Assembly: GCA_014607495.2 (NCBI GenBank)
Contig: CP053160.1
Coordinates: 2,852,001-2,916,000 of the forward strand
DNA length: 64,000 bases
Reading direction: 5' to 3'
From: Carposina sasakii
Lineage: Eukaryota; Arthropoda; Insecta; Lepidoptera; Carposinidae
Shown here one piece after another: positions 22,633 to 34,958 of the stretch. Position 1 is the stretch's first letter. The number at the start of each line of letters is the position of its first letter. Made by a program: the position numbers and the translations under genes. The notes beneath the pieces are model-generated. The model did not search any database. It worked only from the letters and a program-made list of their open reading frames with translations, and was not told the DNA's origin.

Positions 22633-25600
22633 TCACTTTTGCTTAAGAAAGTCCTTCCGTTGCTGTTGTAGCTTCTGCTCCAATACCGTGACCTTTTCCT
22701 GGTACTTCCCGTTCTCTCGGGTCAGAGCTTGTATCGCCGAGTCTTTGCGGGCCACTGCTACCTTCACCCTAAATAAACATTTAAAAAATTAACAATCATT
22801 TAAAAAAATTACATGCATACGTCATATTGTCACGCCCCAAGGAGGTTGGTCAGAGGTGTGCAAATTACACACCCACTTTTCACCAGTTAGCCTATTAAGT
22901 CCCGCGTGGTAAGTGGTGAGCCTACCGCCGCTTTTCGGGCACAAATACAACAATCTGGCGACCGGTAACGAATCCAATAGGAAATGTTTCCGTGCCATTC
23001 TAAATAGGTATTATAAGCTATTTAGCGTCAGAGCCACGTCCGTTAAATAGCAGGTTGCACCACGGGCAGATGAGGTTGACTTTGGGTCCTTAGGTATTAA
23101 GATAAATTTATAAGATACTTCTCCATAATATAATCCGCTAAGATATGGTTGATCGTTTCATCATTAAACATTGTGCTCAGGGATTCAGCTTCGTTTACCG
23201 AGATTTGGCTAGTGTATAGCTATCATACTCGTGACGTTGCCAAAAGCGTAATTAAAAAAGAGATGGTAAAATTCGTCATCCGAGTTAAGTGACCCGATAG
23301 CTCAGTTGGTAGAGCGATGCACGGATTGCGAGTGGTCGTGAGTTCAAATCTCACTCGGGTGAAGAATTTTTTCATTTTCTTATTAATATTTTATAACCCT
23401 TAGGTATTAGCTTGAACACACTTACACCCAAAATAATTTAATAGGTTTATTCATACATCCTGTGCTGATGAAGGGCTGCACTAGAATAAGCTAGCAGCTT
23501 GTCACCGATCATTGGGATCTCCTTTAAGATTCTGCAGCCGGGTGTATATGTATGGAAGTATATGGTCTTATTATTACAGGTTATACAAATATATTTATAG
23601 AAAAAATAAAGAGGTCGCTTCAAACACTAACTTGGCGTATAATTGGTGCATCTGTTCATCGTGCGTCTTCTTCATGTCTTCCATCTCTTTCTGCAAGGTC
23701 TCCACCTTCTTCTGCCACGACTCTTCGCAGCTCTTCTTTATCTCTTCTGCTCGGGTGTCTAGTTGGTTATTTTTCTGTATAACACAAAAAAGATTTATTA
23801 TATATATAGCTATTCAGGGCTAAGTTAATTACTACACTGAACATTTTGACCGCTCATGACTTCGTCTGCGTAAATTAAAGAACTCCCTGTAAAATATTTA
23901 ACATCAATATGTATGTAACAAACATGCCTGCCTGTGTTCATGCAAGGTTTTAATAGAATGCAGCTCTTTCTGTACATGTGATAAGAGTCGACTAAGGAAC
24001 TATACAGGCTGATTTTTAGTCGTCAACGTTCCCGAAAACTACGAAATCTCCTCATCATCACGATCATTTTTCTCCATGGAAGCATACCTGGGAAGTGTCT
24101 GGTTCCCAAGATATTAGGGTCCAAAGTTGAGTAAATAGACTGCGTTTTTCTGCATAAATGCACATGGACGCGTGTAGCAAGATTTTTTCACGAGAAATAA
24201 TTAATATCTGTCTATGAAAAAACTTAAATTGACACTGGAAACTATAAACTTCACCCGATCAAGTAATTTTTTTATTTATTTAACTACATCGTTTTCCAAC
24301 ATTTTTTTTGGCATAAACTTACTTTATTTGATGTATAGAGTACGTACTACCCTTTGATAAGGGTGGCAACGAAAAAAACATCCTGTATATGTAACAAAAT
24401 ATAAAAAATAGAATGGTGATTTTCAAGGGTGAAATATCGATTTGAAAATGGAATGAAAAAACTCTCGGATCACCATGCCTACCTACAATACAACATAAAA
24501 CATACAAGGTACCTATGTATATTAGGTACCTAAGGCTATAGTCCTGTACATCCTTACCTCGATCAACACTCGATTCCTAGTTTCCAGTTGCGTGATGGTT
24601 ATTTCTAATTCGGCACCTGCAAAAGAATACTTATGTATCAAATCTTCTAGTGTTGTAATAGAATCTACACCTAAGGGGCCGATTTTTCAAATAGCCTATC
24701 TGAAGAATAAAGTAGACGCTGTCTCAATCTTGATCAAGTTCAGAGAAATACAGCATCATATTTATCCTTCTGATAAGACTATCCTGACAATTATTGGAGA
24801 AATCGGCCCCTGGCAATATACGCTTCGAAAGGAATCTATTGCGTTGATCCTATAAATCTATACTAATGATATTATAATAATAAACAAATTTCTTTATTAA
24901 GGCATTAAAAAAACCTGTAAAAGGCACATCTAAAAATAAGTATAAAAAAATGACACTAAAATATCAGTCATTTGCGATTCGCGTCCTTGTGAGCGGAAAG
25001 CCAGTAATTAAATATAGGACTGGTCATGTCGTCACTGACAGCCTCTAATATGGTATTGCCAGAATTACGCAATCTCTCCCAAAAAGAGGATATGCGAGCC
25101 CTGACAATTGCGAAAAAGTATTATAAAGCTGAAGAGTTTGTTTGTTTGTTTGAACGCGCTAATCTCAGAAACTACTGGTCCGCTTTGAACCATTCCTCAG
25201 TGCTAAATAGACCATTTATCGAGGAAGGCTTTAGGCTATATAGCAACCCGCCCCGACTTCACACGGGTGTAATACCCCCTCAAACGGACGAAGTCGTGGG
25301 CGGCCGCTAGTGATATGATAAGAGCAGGAAGATGATGACATACATCGGTCCTCGGTGAGCCGGATGCGTGCCTGTGCGTCCTGGTACCTCCTCAGGGTAG
25401 CTTGCTCCGTGGCGGCTAGTTCTCGCAGCTCCGTCTCGTATTGCTCCTTGTTACGTCTGTATGAAATTACACAATTTTTTAACTTAGAATTTTGGTCTAA
25501 ATCCATGAAAATCGGAGGTTTATGTCAATCTATGTCACTGATTGTACATTTTAATAGAATGAGGGATTTTCTGACAACTATTACAGGAGGTGAAGGGGGG

Positions 25601-28600
25601 AGGAGCTGAGTAGGAGATTCTCTCACGCCATCTATTTTTGACAGTTCTTTTAACTTGTCAGAAAATTCCTTATTAGGAAAAGAATTGGATATATCGAACG
25701 AAATGCATAATTCCACTAATATTATATACGCGAAAGTTTGAAGTATGGATGGATGTTTGTTACTCTTTCACGTAAAAACTACTGAATGTATTTTAATAAC
25801 ACATAGGCTACTTTTTATCCCGGGTAATTCAACATTTGTTTTTTCTGCAGTCCACGCGGACGAAGTCGCGGGCGTCCACTAATTCTTTATCATCATCATC
25901 AGCCTATTGCAGTCCACTGCTGGACGTAGGCCTCCCCCAGGGCACGCCACAAGACTGTCATGGGAGGTATTTGCCCATAGTCACCACGCTGGGCAGGCCG
26001 GTTGTAGACCGCAGTTTGTATTTTGGACTATGTTGTCAACACGGGAGGCGCTGCTGCCCACCTCCCGGAAACCCTTAATCGCCTCGTACGATACCCACGG
26101 GCAGACATGGGGTGGTACGAATCTACTCTGCCGGCACCACGCGACCAATCCTTCATACATATGGCTATTTTGGTAACTAATTTCAGAAACAAGTAATCTC
26201 TGAAATAAGTACAAGTAGTTTCCCAGCATTTTTTTTAGATAAACTTACTTTATTTGATATATATAGTACGTACCCTTCGTTAAGGGTGGCGACGATAAAA
26301 CACCCTGTATGTACTGTTAAAAAAATACCAATTTAACACAAAAACATACATTGGATTCATTAGCAATCGCTAAGATTGTTCTATAGGTACGTGCCCGAAA
26401 AGCGGCAGTAGGCTCACCCCTTACCACGTGGGACTTAATAGGCTAATCGGTGAAAAGTGGGTGTGTAATTTGCACACTTTTGCCCTACTTCTTTAGGGAA
26501 AATGGACCTGAATATATGTATGTATGTATATGTAACCTTAATGCTTCTTGCAACTCCTTCCTTCCAGAATGAGCTTCCGCCTCTAAACTCTCAATAGCCT
26601 TTTCTATATCTCTGTCTCTCTCTTGCTTGTGCTGCGCCGATATCTCCGTCACTTTCTTCCGCAGTAGAACTTGTTGTTCCGCCTCATAATCTTGTTTGAA
26701 CTGTTCGAACTTTTTCTCTAGTTCAAGACGATTTAGTTTTATTTCTTCCTGGAAAATGATTAATAGATTATTTTCTCCTTTACATATTATATTTACAGCC
26801 GATTTTTCCTATAGTCAGATGGTCTATCTGAAGAATTTGATGCTGTCTCTCTCTAAAACTTGATTAAGACAGAGGAAGCAATAACTCTATCCTTCAGATA
26901 GGTTCTTAGCGGTAAGAATCAACTAAGGAATTCACAATATTCTCTCTGGCGATAAGCTAGCAACTTAGTACAGATCTTTTACTTCTGACCTCCCTATGTT
27001 AAACGTGTATTATTAAAATTATTAAAAGTAAAAAATAGTACAAATTGCCAGGATAGATGGCGTGAGCGAATCTACATCCCGAAATTCTGTATGGAGGGGT
27101 TAAAGTGAGTGGGAGCTAGGTAGGAGATGTAGCTAATGCCATCTATTTTTGACAGTTATTTTAACTTGTCAGACTACCCCATTTTGGGAACGTAGCCGTG
27201 TACCTGTAACCGTGTATATGAAAGACAATAACTCACTTCCAGCTTCGATCGTTTCTCAGCCATCTCGTTTTCCATCTTCTGTCTCCTTTCCTCGAGAAGT
27301 CTCTCTTGTTCCTCCTTCCACTTATCTGAAAACAAATTAAAATCTAATCAGGTAGTCGATTAATTTATCAACTATGTACTTATAATTTAAACGGATCGAT
27401 GTTTGTGCACGCTAATCTCAAAAACGGCTGGACCTATTTCGATGCAGTTTTCAGGAATATATTGTGAAAGGTCCCACTTAACATATAGGCTACTTTTTAT
27501 CCCGGGAAAATGTTTATATCCGGGATAATTTTGACATTTTGTTTTTTCTGCAGTCCACGCGGACGGAATCGCAGGCGTCCACTAGTCATCATTATTTTCC
27601 GGCCCTTATGCTATTATTTATGGCGTTGGCGCAATATAAACTTTCGAAACTGATATTGCCAAGGATTTGACGTGTTTTTTACGGCCGGCTGTCTGCCTGA
27701 CGCCAGCACTTCTCGGGTATAGCTAAGTGACAATTTTATTGAGTATGTATATTAAAATCCGTACACGAGATAAATTCAGTGATAAATACGCCTTCCGACT
27801 TAACCATAGGGCGTTTTTCCATTAGAAGACACGATAACGATACGACCACGACATTTCGTCATCTAGTATGGAATGCCGTGTCGTCCAGTGGAAAAACAAG
27901 TCGTATTATCTAATACATTTTTGCTTCCAAAAAGGTCGTGGTCGTGTCGTCTAATATAAAAACGCCCATTCACATATAACTGTGTACTTACCTATTTCTA
28001 GTTTATGTTCCCTCTCTTTCTCGCTCAAGCCCTGCGCCGCTCTCTCGTTCTCAGCTCTCATCTCAGCGACGAGGCGGGTTCGTTGCTCCTGGTACGTCAG
28101 TTCTAATTCCAATATCTGCTTTTCTAGTCTGGAAATCATCATATCAGAATATTATAGTCCACTGCTGGATGTAAGCTTCTCCCAGGGCACGCCACAAGGC
28201 TCGATCTCACGTTTTCGTAAAATGGTAGTTGCTAGCCTGCGGGAAAGCCCCTGAGTTCCTTAGTGTATATAGGGAGACTATCGGACGCCTGCCATTACTA
28301 CCTAGTCCTAGAATTGTTTGGACCACTCGACATAGCTCGAAGAACCGATGGCCGATGGAGTCGAAAGATTCGAACGCCATCCGCGATATGGACGGACGAC
28401 CTGGCCAAGCTCGCGGGCCAAGGTTGGATGCAGGCTGCTTCCGACCGGTCGGAATGGAGGTTGTTGGGGGAGGCCTATGTTCAGCAGTAGACTTGTCAAG
28501 GCTGAAAATGATGATGATAAATTTAAGACCAATTTCCATTATTATTATCTCGTTCATACCTAGAGCTGGCCATCTGCCTTTCCTTCACCAAAGCGGCTTC

Positions 28601-31600
28601 TTTCTCCGCTTCCAAGCTCCTCCTAAGTTCCTCTATCTCTTGCGAGTGTTTCGCCTGAATCCGGCCAGTTTGCTCCGCGTGGTACATCTTCAGATCAGAT
28701 ATCTCTTTCTGTTGGCGTTCTGCCATCTCTCTCAGCTCGCCTTCTAGACCTTTTACTGTTAGCTCCTGAAATATTTCGAAAAACTTTACAAGCATGTACT
28801 CTCTCGGAACAGGGGAGCCAGATAGCAAGATCACTAAGGAGATACCGCCACGTTTAGTATTAACGTGCATAAGCCAAGCCAGATCTAGAAGATTAGTTGC
28901 CTGAGAAAACGCTCTTGAGTTTCTTATCCTACTTTTACGACATGCACGGAAGGAGATGCAGCTGATGTATACATAATTATGTATAATAGTGGAGCCCCAG
29001 GTAAACACAGGAAAAATTACTACTTTAATGCAGCGATAAAGGGATAAGCACGCCTTTGTACATCTTCCTTGTCATAAATTGTAGTTGTAAAAACTTTACG
29101 GTGTACAATAAAGCATAAGATAAGATAAGACAAAGGGGTTAGGATATTTTAAAATGGATCTTGGCATAAGACGCGCCCATCTAGTTAATTAAAATTAAAA
29201 AAAAACCTTCCGTTATTTACCTTTATTTTTTCGGCTTTTTGACGAACCCATCGTTGTCTGGCAACCTGTAAAATTAAATGGAAATATTTTTTTTTTCTCT
29301 AAGTAAATGAGATTATTGTATGCAGTAACATAGATAATGTAGTCATAGACATAGTAACTAGCGCCATCATTCGAAGTAAGGGTTCCCAAAGTGGTCTAGG
29401 TATTGGCTACACTTGGTACATATACTCGACGGTCGGGGGGTCTACGTTAGCATGAAAAATAAATTTGGTCTAAGTAGGTATGTATATCTATAGGTATAGT
29501 ATTGTACGGGGTTTACCAATTCACTTTTGAAAGTGGTCTATGAGAAAAAAAGTTTGGGAACCCCTGATCCAAATAAGTTATTTGGTGAAACGCATTCTGG
29601 AGTCCGTTCCGTAGAATAACTCCTAACAGAAAATGTAGTCATGCACATAGTAACTGTCGACACCAAAGGAACTAAATATTTACTGAATCTTACCTGTTGT
29701 GCAGCAGCCATCTTGTCGTGTTGGTTCCTCAACTCAAGCTTGTATCGTTCCTCAAGCGACGCCGCTGATCGCTTCCAACGCTCCTCGAGGCTTCGACGTT
29801 CGTCTACCAACTGCTCGATGCGGTGGTTTAATGTCTTCTTGTCGTTTATTAGCTATAAGGTAATAGGATATATAATCATCATCATCACATCTGTGGTACT
29901 TTTATTTTCTGCCGACATCATACGACACTACGGCAATAGGTATTAAATATATATGACACGGCTATGATGATAGCGCTTCAGGTCCGTGGGACTGGGAACG
30001 CTACCTTCCAACCGCTCGCCACAAGCTGCCCAGCGGGCTTATTATTATTATTTTGTATCTCTTTAGAAATTCTCGGGACTACAGAGTCCCGGTCCTTTGA
30101 GAGGCGATCGGGCCGTAGCCAAGATGTAGAAGCCCTTTTTAGAGAGCTTTAATATGGTGTGGGATACACATGGCGGATACCATCGCCGAACGCACAATAC
30201 TCGTATGATCGGTGATGGTCCCTGCCATGTGCAAGACTACGAGTATTGAAGTGCAGAGCTATATCGTGCGATGGAAATAAGTTATGGGGCTATGGGGGTG
30301 AATGTTGGGTGGGGCTGGGTAACTGGGCTATTGAAGGACACTAACGGACCCCAGCCATTACTAGTCCTAAAATTGTGAGGTGGTGACTTGCCGCCCGTTA
30401 TTTAAGGCCATGAGGTGGGTTTCCCATAAGTGGCACATGCCGGGGAGGCAACACCGGCGCGGGCGGCTAAGGGTGCAGAGAGGTGAGACTGCGAGGCGTG
30501 AACGTCAGTTACCCCCGGCGTTATGACATTTTACACTTCCACCCTGAAGCAAAATTTCCGCTCTTGCGCTGTTCCCTCTTAGCCGGCCAATGAAGGCAAG
30601 CTAAGAGTCGAGGGCCAAAGATGGTAAAGTAGCCTTCTGAACTCGAGTCCGTGGTGACGCCAATCATCAACAGCTTCGCCACAAAGCTGCCCCGCGGGCT
30701 TATTATTATTATTATTACCTGGTCAATGAAGTTCTGATGTCGCTTGATGGTCTGCTCACATTCCTGTTTCACTTTACCTATCTGACGAAGCGACTGCTTC
30801 TCTAAGTTGCTTACTTTCTGCACCATCTGTAAAATTACATTACAAACTTAACAATTCATTCATTTTTATGGATTTAGCATTAGCAGTGACCAATTCATAC
30901 TTATTCCACGAAAATTCTTTGTTACAGACTCATAAATATTAATATATTAAATTCTCGTGTTGTGATGTTTGTAACCAAACTCCTCTAAAACGGCGTGACC
31001 AATTTTTATAAATATTTATACGTATATTCGGTAGTAGGTCTGAGAATAGGTCCTAAACTATTTTCAAACCCTTTGCACACAATAAGCGTCATCTACGCGA
31101 GCGGAAAACATCTAGTACTAGCATAAAAACTAATATAATTTACCTGTTCCTTATGATTAGCGAGACTCTCCTGGAGCAGGGCGATACAACACGACCTCTC
31201 TTCAAGCTGTAAGGAGGCTGTCACAAGGCGCTGAGCTAACTCCGTTTGCGGCAGCTTTAGCAGGGACTCCAATCTAGACAAGGTACGATATTATAGCCTG
31301 CTTATGAGAACCCTGCAAGTGTAGCGTTGGACGCCCTCCGGCCAGATGGACTGGTGACTTGAAGAGGGCGACTGGTAGTAACTGGATGGCGAAAACAGGA
31401 GATCAAGCCTTGTGGCGACTGTGGCGTGCTCTAGGGGAGGCCTACGTCCGGCTGTTGACTGCAATAGGCTGATGTATGTATGAAAACCTTAAGTTATTTT
31501 TTTCATCGGATGCTACGTCATACAAAGAAACTATCCTCCAAATTTCAGGTCTCTATGATAAGTGGTTTATGCTGTGCGTCTATTGGTCAGTTATTAGTAC

Positions 31601-34600
31601 AAAGCTTTTAACATGACGTTGAAAATAGCTAGCTAACCCTCGTTAATTAGACATGTGTGGTGTGACCTACCTAATGTCATTTCAGTAACTTACTTGGGAG
31701 TAGTTTGCGGTACTGTAGTTGTCACTACGGACAACGCATCGTTGGCACTCTGCTCAACCTTTTCTAAAAATTCAAATATTTCCCTGAAAATTAACCAAAT
31801 ATGATTAATAATATGAGAAATAATTTCAACTTTAACAATACTTCAAAATAATACCTACAAAAAGTTATCCTTTGGTGGAGGGGATTGCGATGATACTTCT
31901 TTTATTACGTCATTAGAACCTTTTTCGAGTGTATCGTGAGTAGCTACAGACGTGACCGGATTGTCGCCGTAACTTTCAATTTCCTTCAGCATTGAATAAA
32001 TATCCAATACCGTAGAGTTTGAACTTAAATCTTTGGGCTTTGGAATATCTTTATCGGTTTTCATATTGTCATTAGGATTAATATTAATTTCTTCACTAAC
32101 ACCAGAAGGAGATGGGTTCTCGTCAGGTTTGGAATTTTCTACTAGTGATTCATTCTCTGCCTCTATAAGTCGAGGTGACGGTGCTGTTAAGGACATCCAA
32201 GAATCCACATCCCTATCATTCTGAACGCTTTCAATTCTTGCACTCAAAGGTGCCTTCATCGTAAACATGTTTTTCTGAGTTTCATTTCTAATGTTCACCG
32301 GAATTACAGTCTTGGGAATATTGGAACTGCTAGTTCTATTATTCCATTCGTGTTTTAACCCGCCAACCCCAATTATTTCATCAATTTTAGAACTGAGATT
32401 GCTACATTTCTTCTCGAACCTTTTAGCTGTTTTAGGTGTAAAGTCTTTGTAATCACTTCCTTTGACTTTCCAGTAGTTTTGTATTAGCTCCTTAGTTGAA
32501 ATTTTAGAAACGTCTTTGGTGGATGTATCGAGAGTATTCTTTTTTGGTATTGCTTTCTTCTCAGGAGTATCTTGTGAGTTATCGCTAGTTACAATATCTT
32601 CGGGCTTCAAATGATCTTCAAACATTTTGTCTATGTTTAATGGAGTCGGTGAAATGGCGTCTATTTTAATGTCTTTGAGTGTAAGTTCATGCAAATTATT
32701 TATCGCTTCTAGTTCTTTTTTATAGTCTTCAATAACCTTCGATGTATAAGCTTTAGTACTACTATTAAGTAAATACGGCGGGTACGTTAGATTTTCATCT
32801 ATATTTTCTATTTTAGGATCGTTTTTTACTTCACTAGTGCCAGGGATGTTTGGATCCGAAATATTTGTCAGCGAGTTTTGAGGTGCTATCGAAATATGAC
32901 CCTCTTTTTTTAGAAAAAAGTCTTTATACAATAACCGACTGTGATTCAACGGCTCTGACCAAGTCCCTCTTGTATCCAATCGAGAAATGCCATCAAAACT
33001 TTTAGGCTGACCTACTTTGCTTTGAGATTTTGATTTTTTAATAAATGGTGACTTGGGTACACAGATGTTTTGCTTATAAGACTTTTCTTCATTATTACCA
33101 CTGTCAGGATATCCCGAATCTTTTGACGAAGCGTCAGCATGTATCACTGTACTAGACATTGCACGTTTATAATCATCTATCTCCTCTATGCGAAAATCAT
33201 CGTAGAAACTATTGTACGTTTTAGGATCACAGTTCTTAAAGGTCTTAGAAAACTCATCTTCTCTCTTAGCTCTATCTTTAACTGGAACAGCAGCGTTAAC
33301 ATTTTTAGGGTCTTCTAGCGAGTTTTCTGGGGATAGACTAGACATATTATTACTGTGTGATTGCATACTTTCAAGGTCCTGGGTAGACTCTTCCTCAACA
33401 AGAGATAACTGTTGTTTAGTTAAGGATAAACGTCGAGAGTATTTATCAATAGCTTGCTCTACTTCGTTATTCACATTAGAGCCAAAAGACACGCGACCAG
33501 CTAAAGAGTTCTCATCAAACTTTTTACCAGATTCAAGTGGTATAAAATAAGACTCGTAGTTACGATTTTTTAATATGGAATTTTCACCATTTGCGCCTTC
33601 AAGTTTATTTGGAGAAGATACTCTTTGCGGTCGTTCGGTAATTTTAATTTGTAATCCATAATCATTACCGGTTTTATCATTATCCAAATGTTCCATATTC
33701 TTTCGTCCTCTCTTACCCGCGTTCTTGTACTTAAGTTGTTTCTGCTTAGAACCCGATTGGGCTTTTGCTTTAATCTTTGTGCCTAGACTGATAAAGGTAT
33801 CTTCTGAACCATAATCAGATGCATTGCTGCAAATGTCTTTATCTAGATAATAGCAGCGACCTTCTACTGACTTAGACTTGGCAAGCAAATCTGCTGAAGG
33901 AGGGCCTACTTTTGGTGTTACTGAAAATTTTAAGTCAATATTATGAGTAACATACATTATTATAGATCTATTTTAAGTAGTGGTATTTTAAATTGAATTG
34001 ATATTCCCCATTTGTCTCGTTGAACTGACAACATGTCTAGGGATGATTTAAATATAATGCAATGTCTGTCCTGTTTTAGGCCAAAACTACTGGACAGATT
34101 TAAATGAAATTTGGTACATAGGTAGTGTAGAGGCTGGAAATGTACATCTATAAGCTGTATTAATAAATATATTAAAAAATCGTGGAAGATTATAACATAG
34201 TAACATATAACACAATAGAGTAAAAGAAATATTTTTGATTCAAGTTTATTTGGTTGATACTTACGACTGTATGTTTGCAGTAATTCAGCACTCAATGTCT
34301 TCAGAAAGCTCCTGGTAGAGGGAGCTCGCTCCTTTGTATCTGCCGAAAATGGACGACGAAATCTCTCGTGACAGTCCTATAAATGTATAAAGGTTAGCAT
34401 TTTGGTTGATACATTTCTTGCAAGTCTCAATAAGTAATGAATTTCCTAAACATTGGTGGTAGTGTATTGTATTAATAGTTTAATTATATAACTTTCATTT
34501 ATTTTATATAGGTATTTCAATAAGTGGTATTATCAAATCTGTGTTATTCCGTCTACACATCTGTGGTTGCCTCTGCCTATGTGCAGAGCAGACATAATAT

Positions 34601-34958
34601 AATTAACACAATTTCAGCAAATCAAATCAATATTGTCACAAGTACAACAGGAAATTGTACTTTTGGGGCATCTATCATTTATCTGAAAAAATATTACACG
34701 CGCAGGTGACCAGATCACTAACTGCACCTACTAAAGTTGTATTTAAATCGTAAAATTATAATTAGAAAGTATGAAAACATTTATTTATTTCAATTACAAT
34801 ATACAGTGAGCGAGCATATTTACCGGCGTAAAACACGAGTTTTGTAAAGCAGACCGCGGTCGATTTCGTATGTTATTCTTGTCTTCCTTTTTTCTTCCTC
34901 TATACGACAAATTCACAGGCGAGCCAGATAGCCGCAAATTAGGGTTATCTTTAGACAT
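22633..34958 (-). CDS. dila: CEP131/dilatory centriolar-satellite protein, 16 coding exons
   Basis: Coding exons in transcript order: 34824-34958, 34265-34376, 31859-33920, 31694-31783, 31144-31273, 30719-30826, 29694-29852, 29221-29265, 28560-28765, 27992-28128, 27237-27325, 26537-26748, 25344-25456, 24558-24616, 23632-23774, 22633-22768. The sum is 3936 bases, in frame throughout, giving 1311 residues. The start MSKDNPN has an in-frame TAG just upstream. The first 780 or so residues are polar and low-complexity, mostly one 2-kb exon. The rest is continuous coiled coil. Diagnostic similarity to CEP131: WVRQKAEKIKELTVKGLE, then HAEQ, and near the end VKVAVARKDSAIQALT. CEP131 acts in centriolar satellites and cilium formation; dilatory is the Drosophila orthologue (family knowledge). 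Introns hold many MITEs and RTE fragments. It is divergent from the 11-mer repeat gene. Confidence 0.87.
22829..22985 (+). repeat. Dispersed repeat family E, copy 2
   Basis: Contains acccacttttcaccagttag, cctattaagtcccgc and cttttcgggcacaaata. It lies in the last intron of dila. Confidence 0.5.
23288..23394 (+). repeat. tRNA-derived SINE, full copy
   Basis: The head gacccgatagctcagttggt, then agagc forms a good D arm. gtgagttcaaatctcac forms a perfect T arm and the acceptor ends pair (acccga / tcgggt). The anticodon stem does not pair well and no CCA or Pol III terminator context marks a real gene. It is followed by the SINE tail ttttttcattttcttattaa, also seen at 2128-2165 and 7905-7955. 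It lies in a dila intron. Confidence 0.65.
24003..24387. mobile_element. MITE family D, copy 2 (longest)
   Basis: Ends tacaggctgatttttagtcg and caacgaaaaaaacatcctgta. It shares tattagggtccaaagttgag and cacgagaaataattaatatc with 14613-14830. It lies in a dila intron. Confidence 0.65.
24675..24811. mobile_element. MITE family A, copy 3
   Basis: Terminal repeats aggggccgatttttcaaa and ttggagaaatcggcccct. It has an inner gacgctgtctca / agaaatacagcatc pair. It lies in a dila intron. Confidence 0.75.
25150..25315 (-). repeat. Dispersed retroposon fragment in a dila intron
   Basis: The reverse complement begins actagcggccgcccacgact. The body includes aacgcgctaatctcagaaac on the plus strand. It is of the same general build as the gactccgtccgcgtgg family but with a different body. 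Confidence 0.5.
25561..25681. mobile_element. MITE family G, copy 1
   Basis: Terminal repeats gagggattttctgacaa and ttgtcagaaaattcct. It shares ccatctatttttgacagtt with 27015-27176 and, inverted, with 63599-63768. Confidence 0.65.
25793..25883 (-). repeat. Retroposon fragment, gactccgtccgcgtgg family
   Basis: Contains taggctactttttatcccgg and cagtccacgcggacgaagtc in reverse orientation. It abuts an RTE 3' end. Confidence 0.55.
25887..26125 (-). mobile_element. RTE-type LINE 3' end
   Basis: Begins atcatcatcagcctattgca and gtccactgctggacgtaggc. It runs through tttggactatgttgtcaaca to cgcctcgtacgatacccacg. It is the inverse of 9436-9630. Confidence 0.75.
26225..26310. mobile_element. MITE family D, right-end fragment
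   Basis: Shares taaacttactttatttgat, then agtacgta, and ends ggtggcgacgataaaacaccctgta-like, as in the right half of 24003-24387. Confidence 0.45.
26380..26510 (-). repeat. Dispersed repeat family E, copy 3
   Basis: Inverse of 22829-22985: gtgcccgaaaagcggcagta, then gacttaataggctaat and gtgtgtaatttgcacac. Confidence 0.5.
26796..26912. mobile_element. MITE family A, copy 4
   Basis: Left end agccgatttttcctatag, inner ttgatgctgtctctctcta and a right arm ccttcagatagg mirroring ggtctatctgaag. The right terminus has decayed. Confidence 0.6.
27015..27176. mobile_element. MITE family G, copy 2
   Basis: Contains atagatggcgtgagcga, gaaattctgtatggagggg and atttttgacagttatttta, matching the inverse of 63599-63768. 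Confidence 0.6.
27395..27588 (-). repeat. Retroposon, gactccgtccgcgtgg family, 5' half
   Basis: The reverse complement starts actagtggacgcctgcgatt and contains the repeated cccgggataaaaagtagcc. The match ends at the catcgatccgt region. Confidence 0.65.
27809..27967. mobile_element. Foldback MITE, about 159 bp
   Basis: Arms gggcgtttttccattagaag and acgaccacgac pair with gtcgtggtcgt and ctaatataaaaacgccc. It lies in a dila intron. Confidence 0.75.
28147..28203 (-). mobile_element. RTE LINE 3' terminal fragment
   Basis: tagtccactgctggatgtaa and cccagggcacgccacaaggc are in reverse orientation, immediately after the dila exon ending at 28128. Confidence 0.55.
28330..28520 (+). pseudogene. RTE LINE ORF C-terminal remnant and 3' end
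   Basis: In one frame it reads WTDDLAKLAGQGWMQAAS, then DRSEWRLLGEAYVQQ and stop, the characteristic C-terminus of RTE-type LINE polyproteins. A gatgatgatga tail follows. It is antisense inside a dila intron. Confidence 0.7.
29378..29566. mobile_element. hAT-like MITE remnant
   Basis: Ends aagggttcccaaagtggtct and agtttgggaacccctg are inverted repeats. A direct repeat (atgtagtca..cacatagtaact type, 29337-29359 and 29633-29655) flanks the area at a distance. Confidence 0.5.
29960..30718 (-). mobile_element. LINE-derived block with (TAA)n junctions in a dila intron
   Basis: Two copies of a junction (cacaagctgcccagcgggct then tattattatta at 30022-30054; cacaaagctgccccgcgggc then tattattattatt at 30679-30717) bound a GC-richer block of about 600 bp with no open frame. 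TAA-repeat ends suggest an I/jockey-type retroposon. The second junction directly abuts the splice donor of the exon 30719-30826. Confidence 0.5.
31310..31475 (+). mobile_element. Degenerate RTE LINE 3' end
   Basis: Contains acgccctccggccagatgga, tagtaactggatggcg and gtggcgtgctctaggggagg, then cctacgtc. The frame is broken. It lies in a dila intron. Confidence 0.6.
34034..34160 (-). repeat. Short dispersed repeat in dila intron 2
   Basis: Contains ttaggccaaaactactggac and aatttggtacataggtagtg, a motif pair recurrent in lepidopteran repeats. Confidence 0.35.

Noticed and set aside
23290..23361. tRNA gene
   Set aside because: D and T arms look right but the anticodon stem does not pair, and a SINE tail shared with two other copies follows directly.
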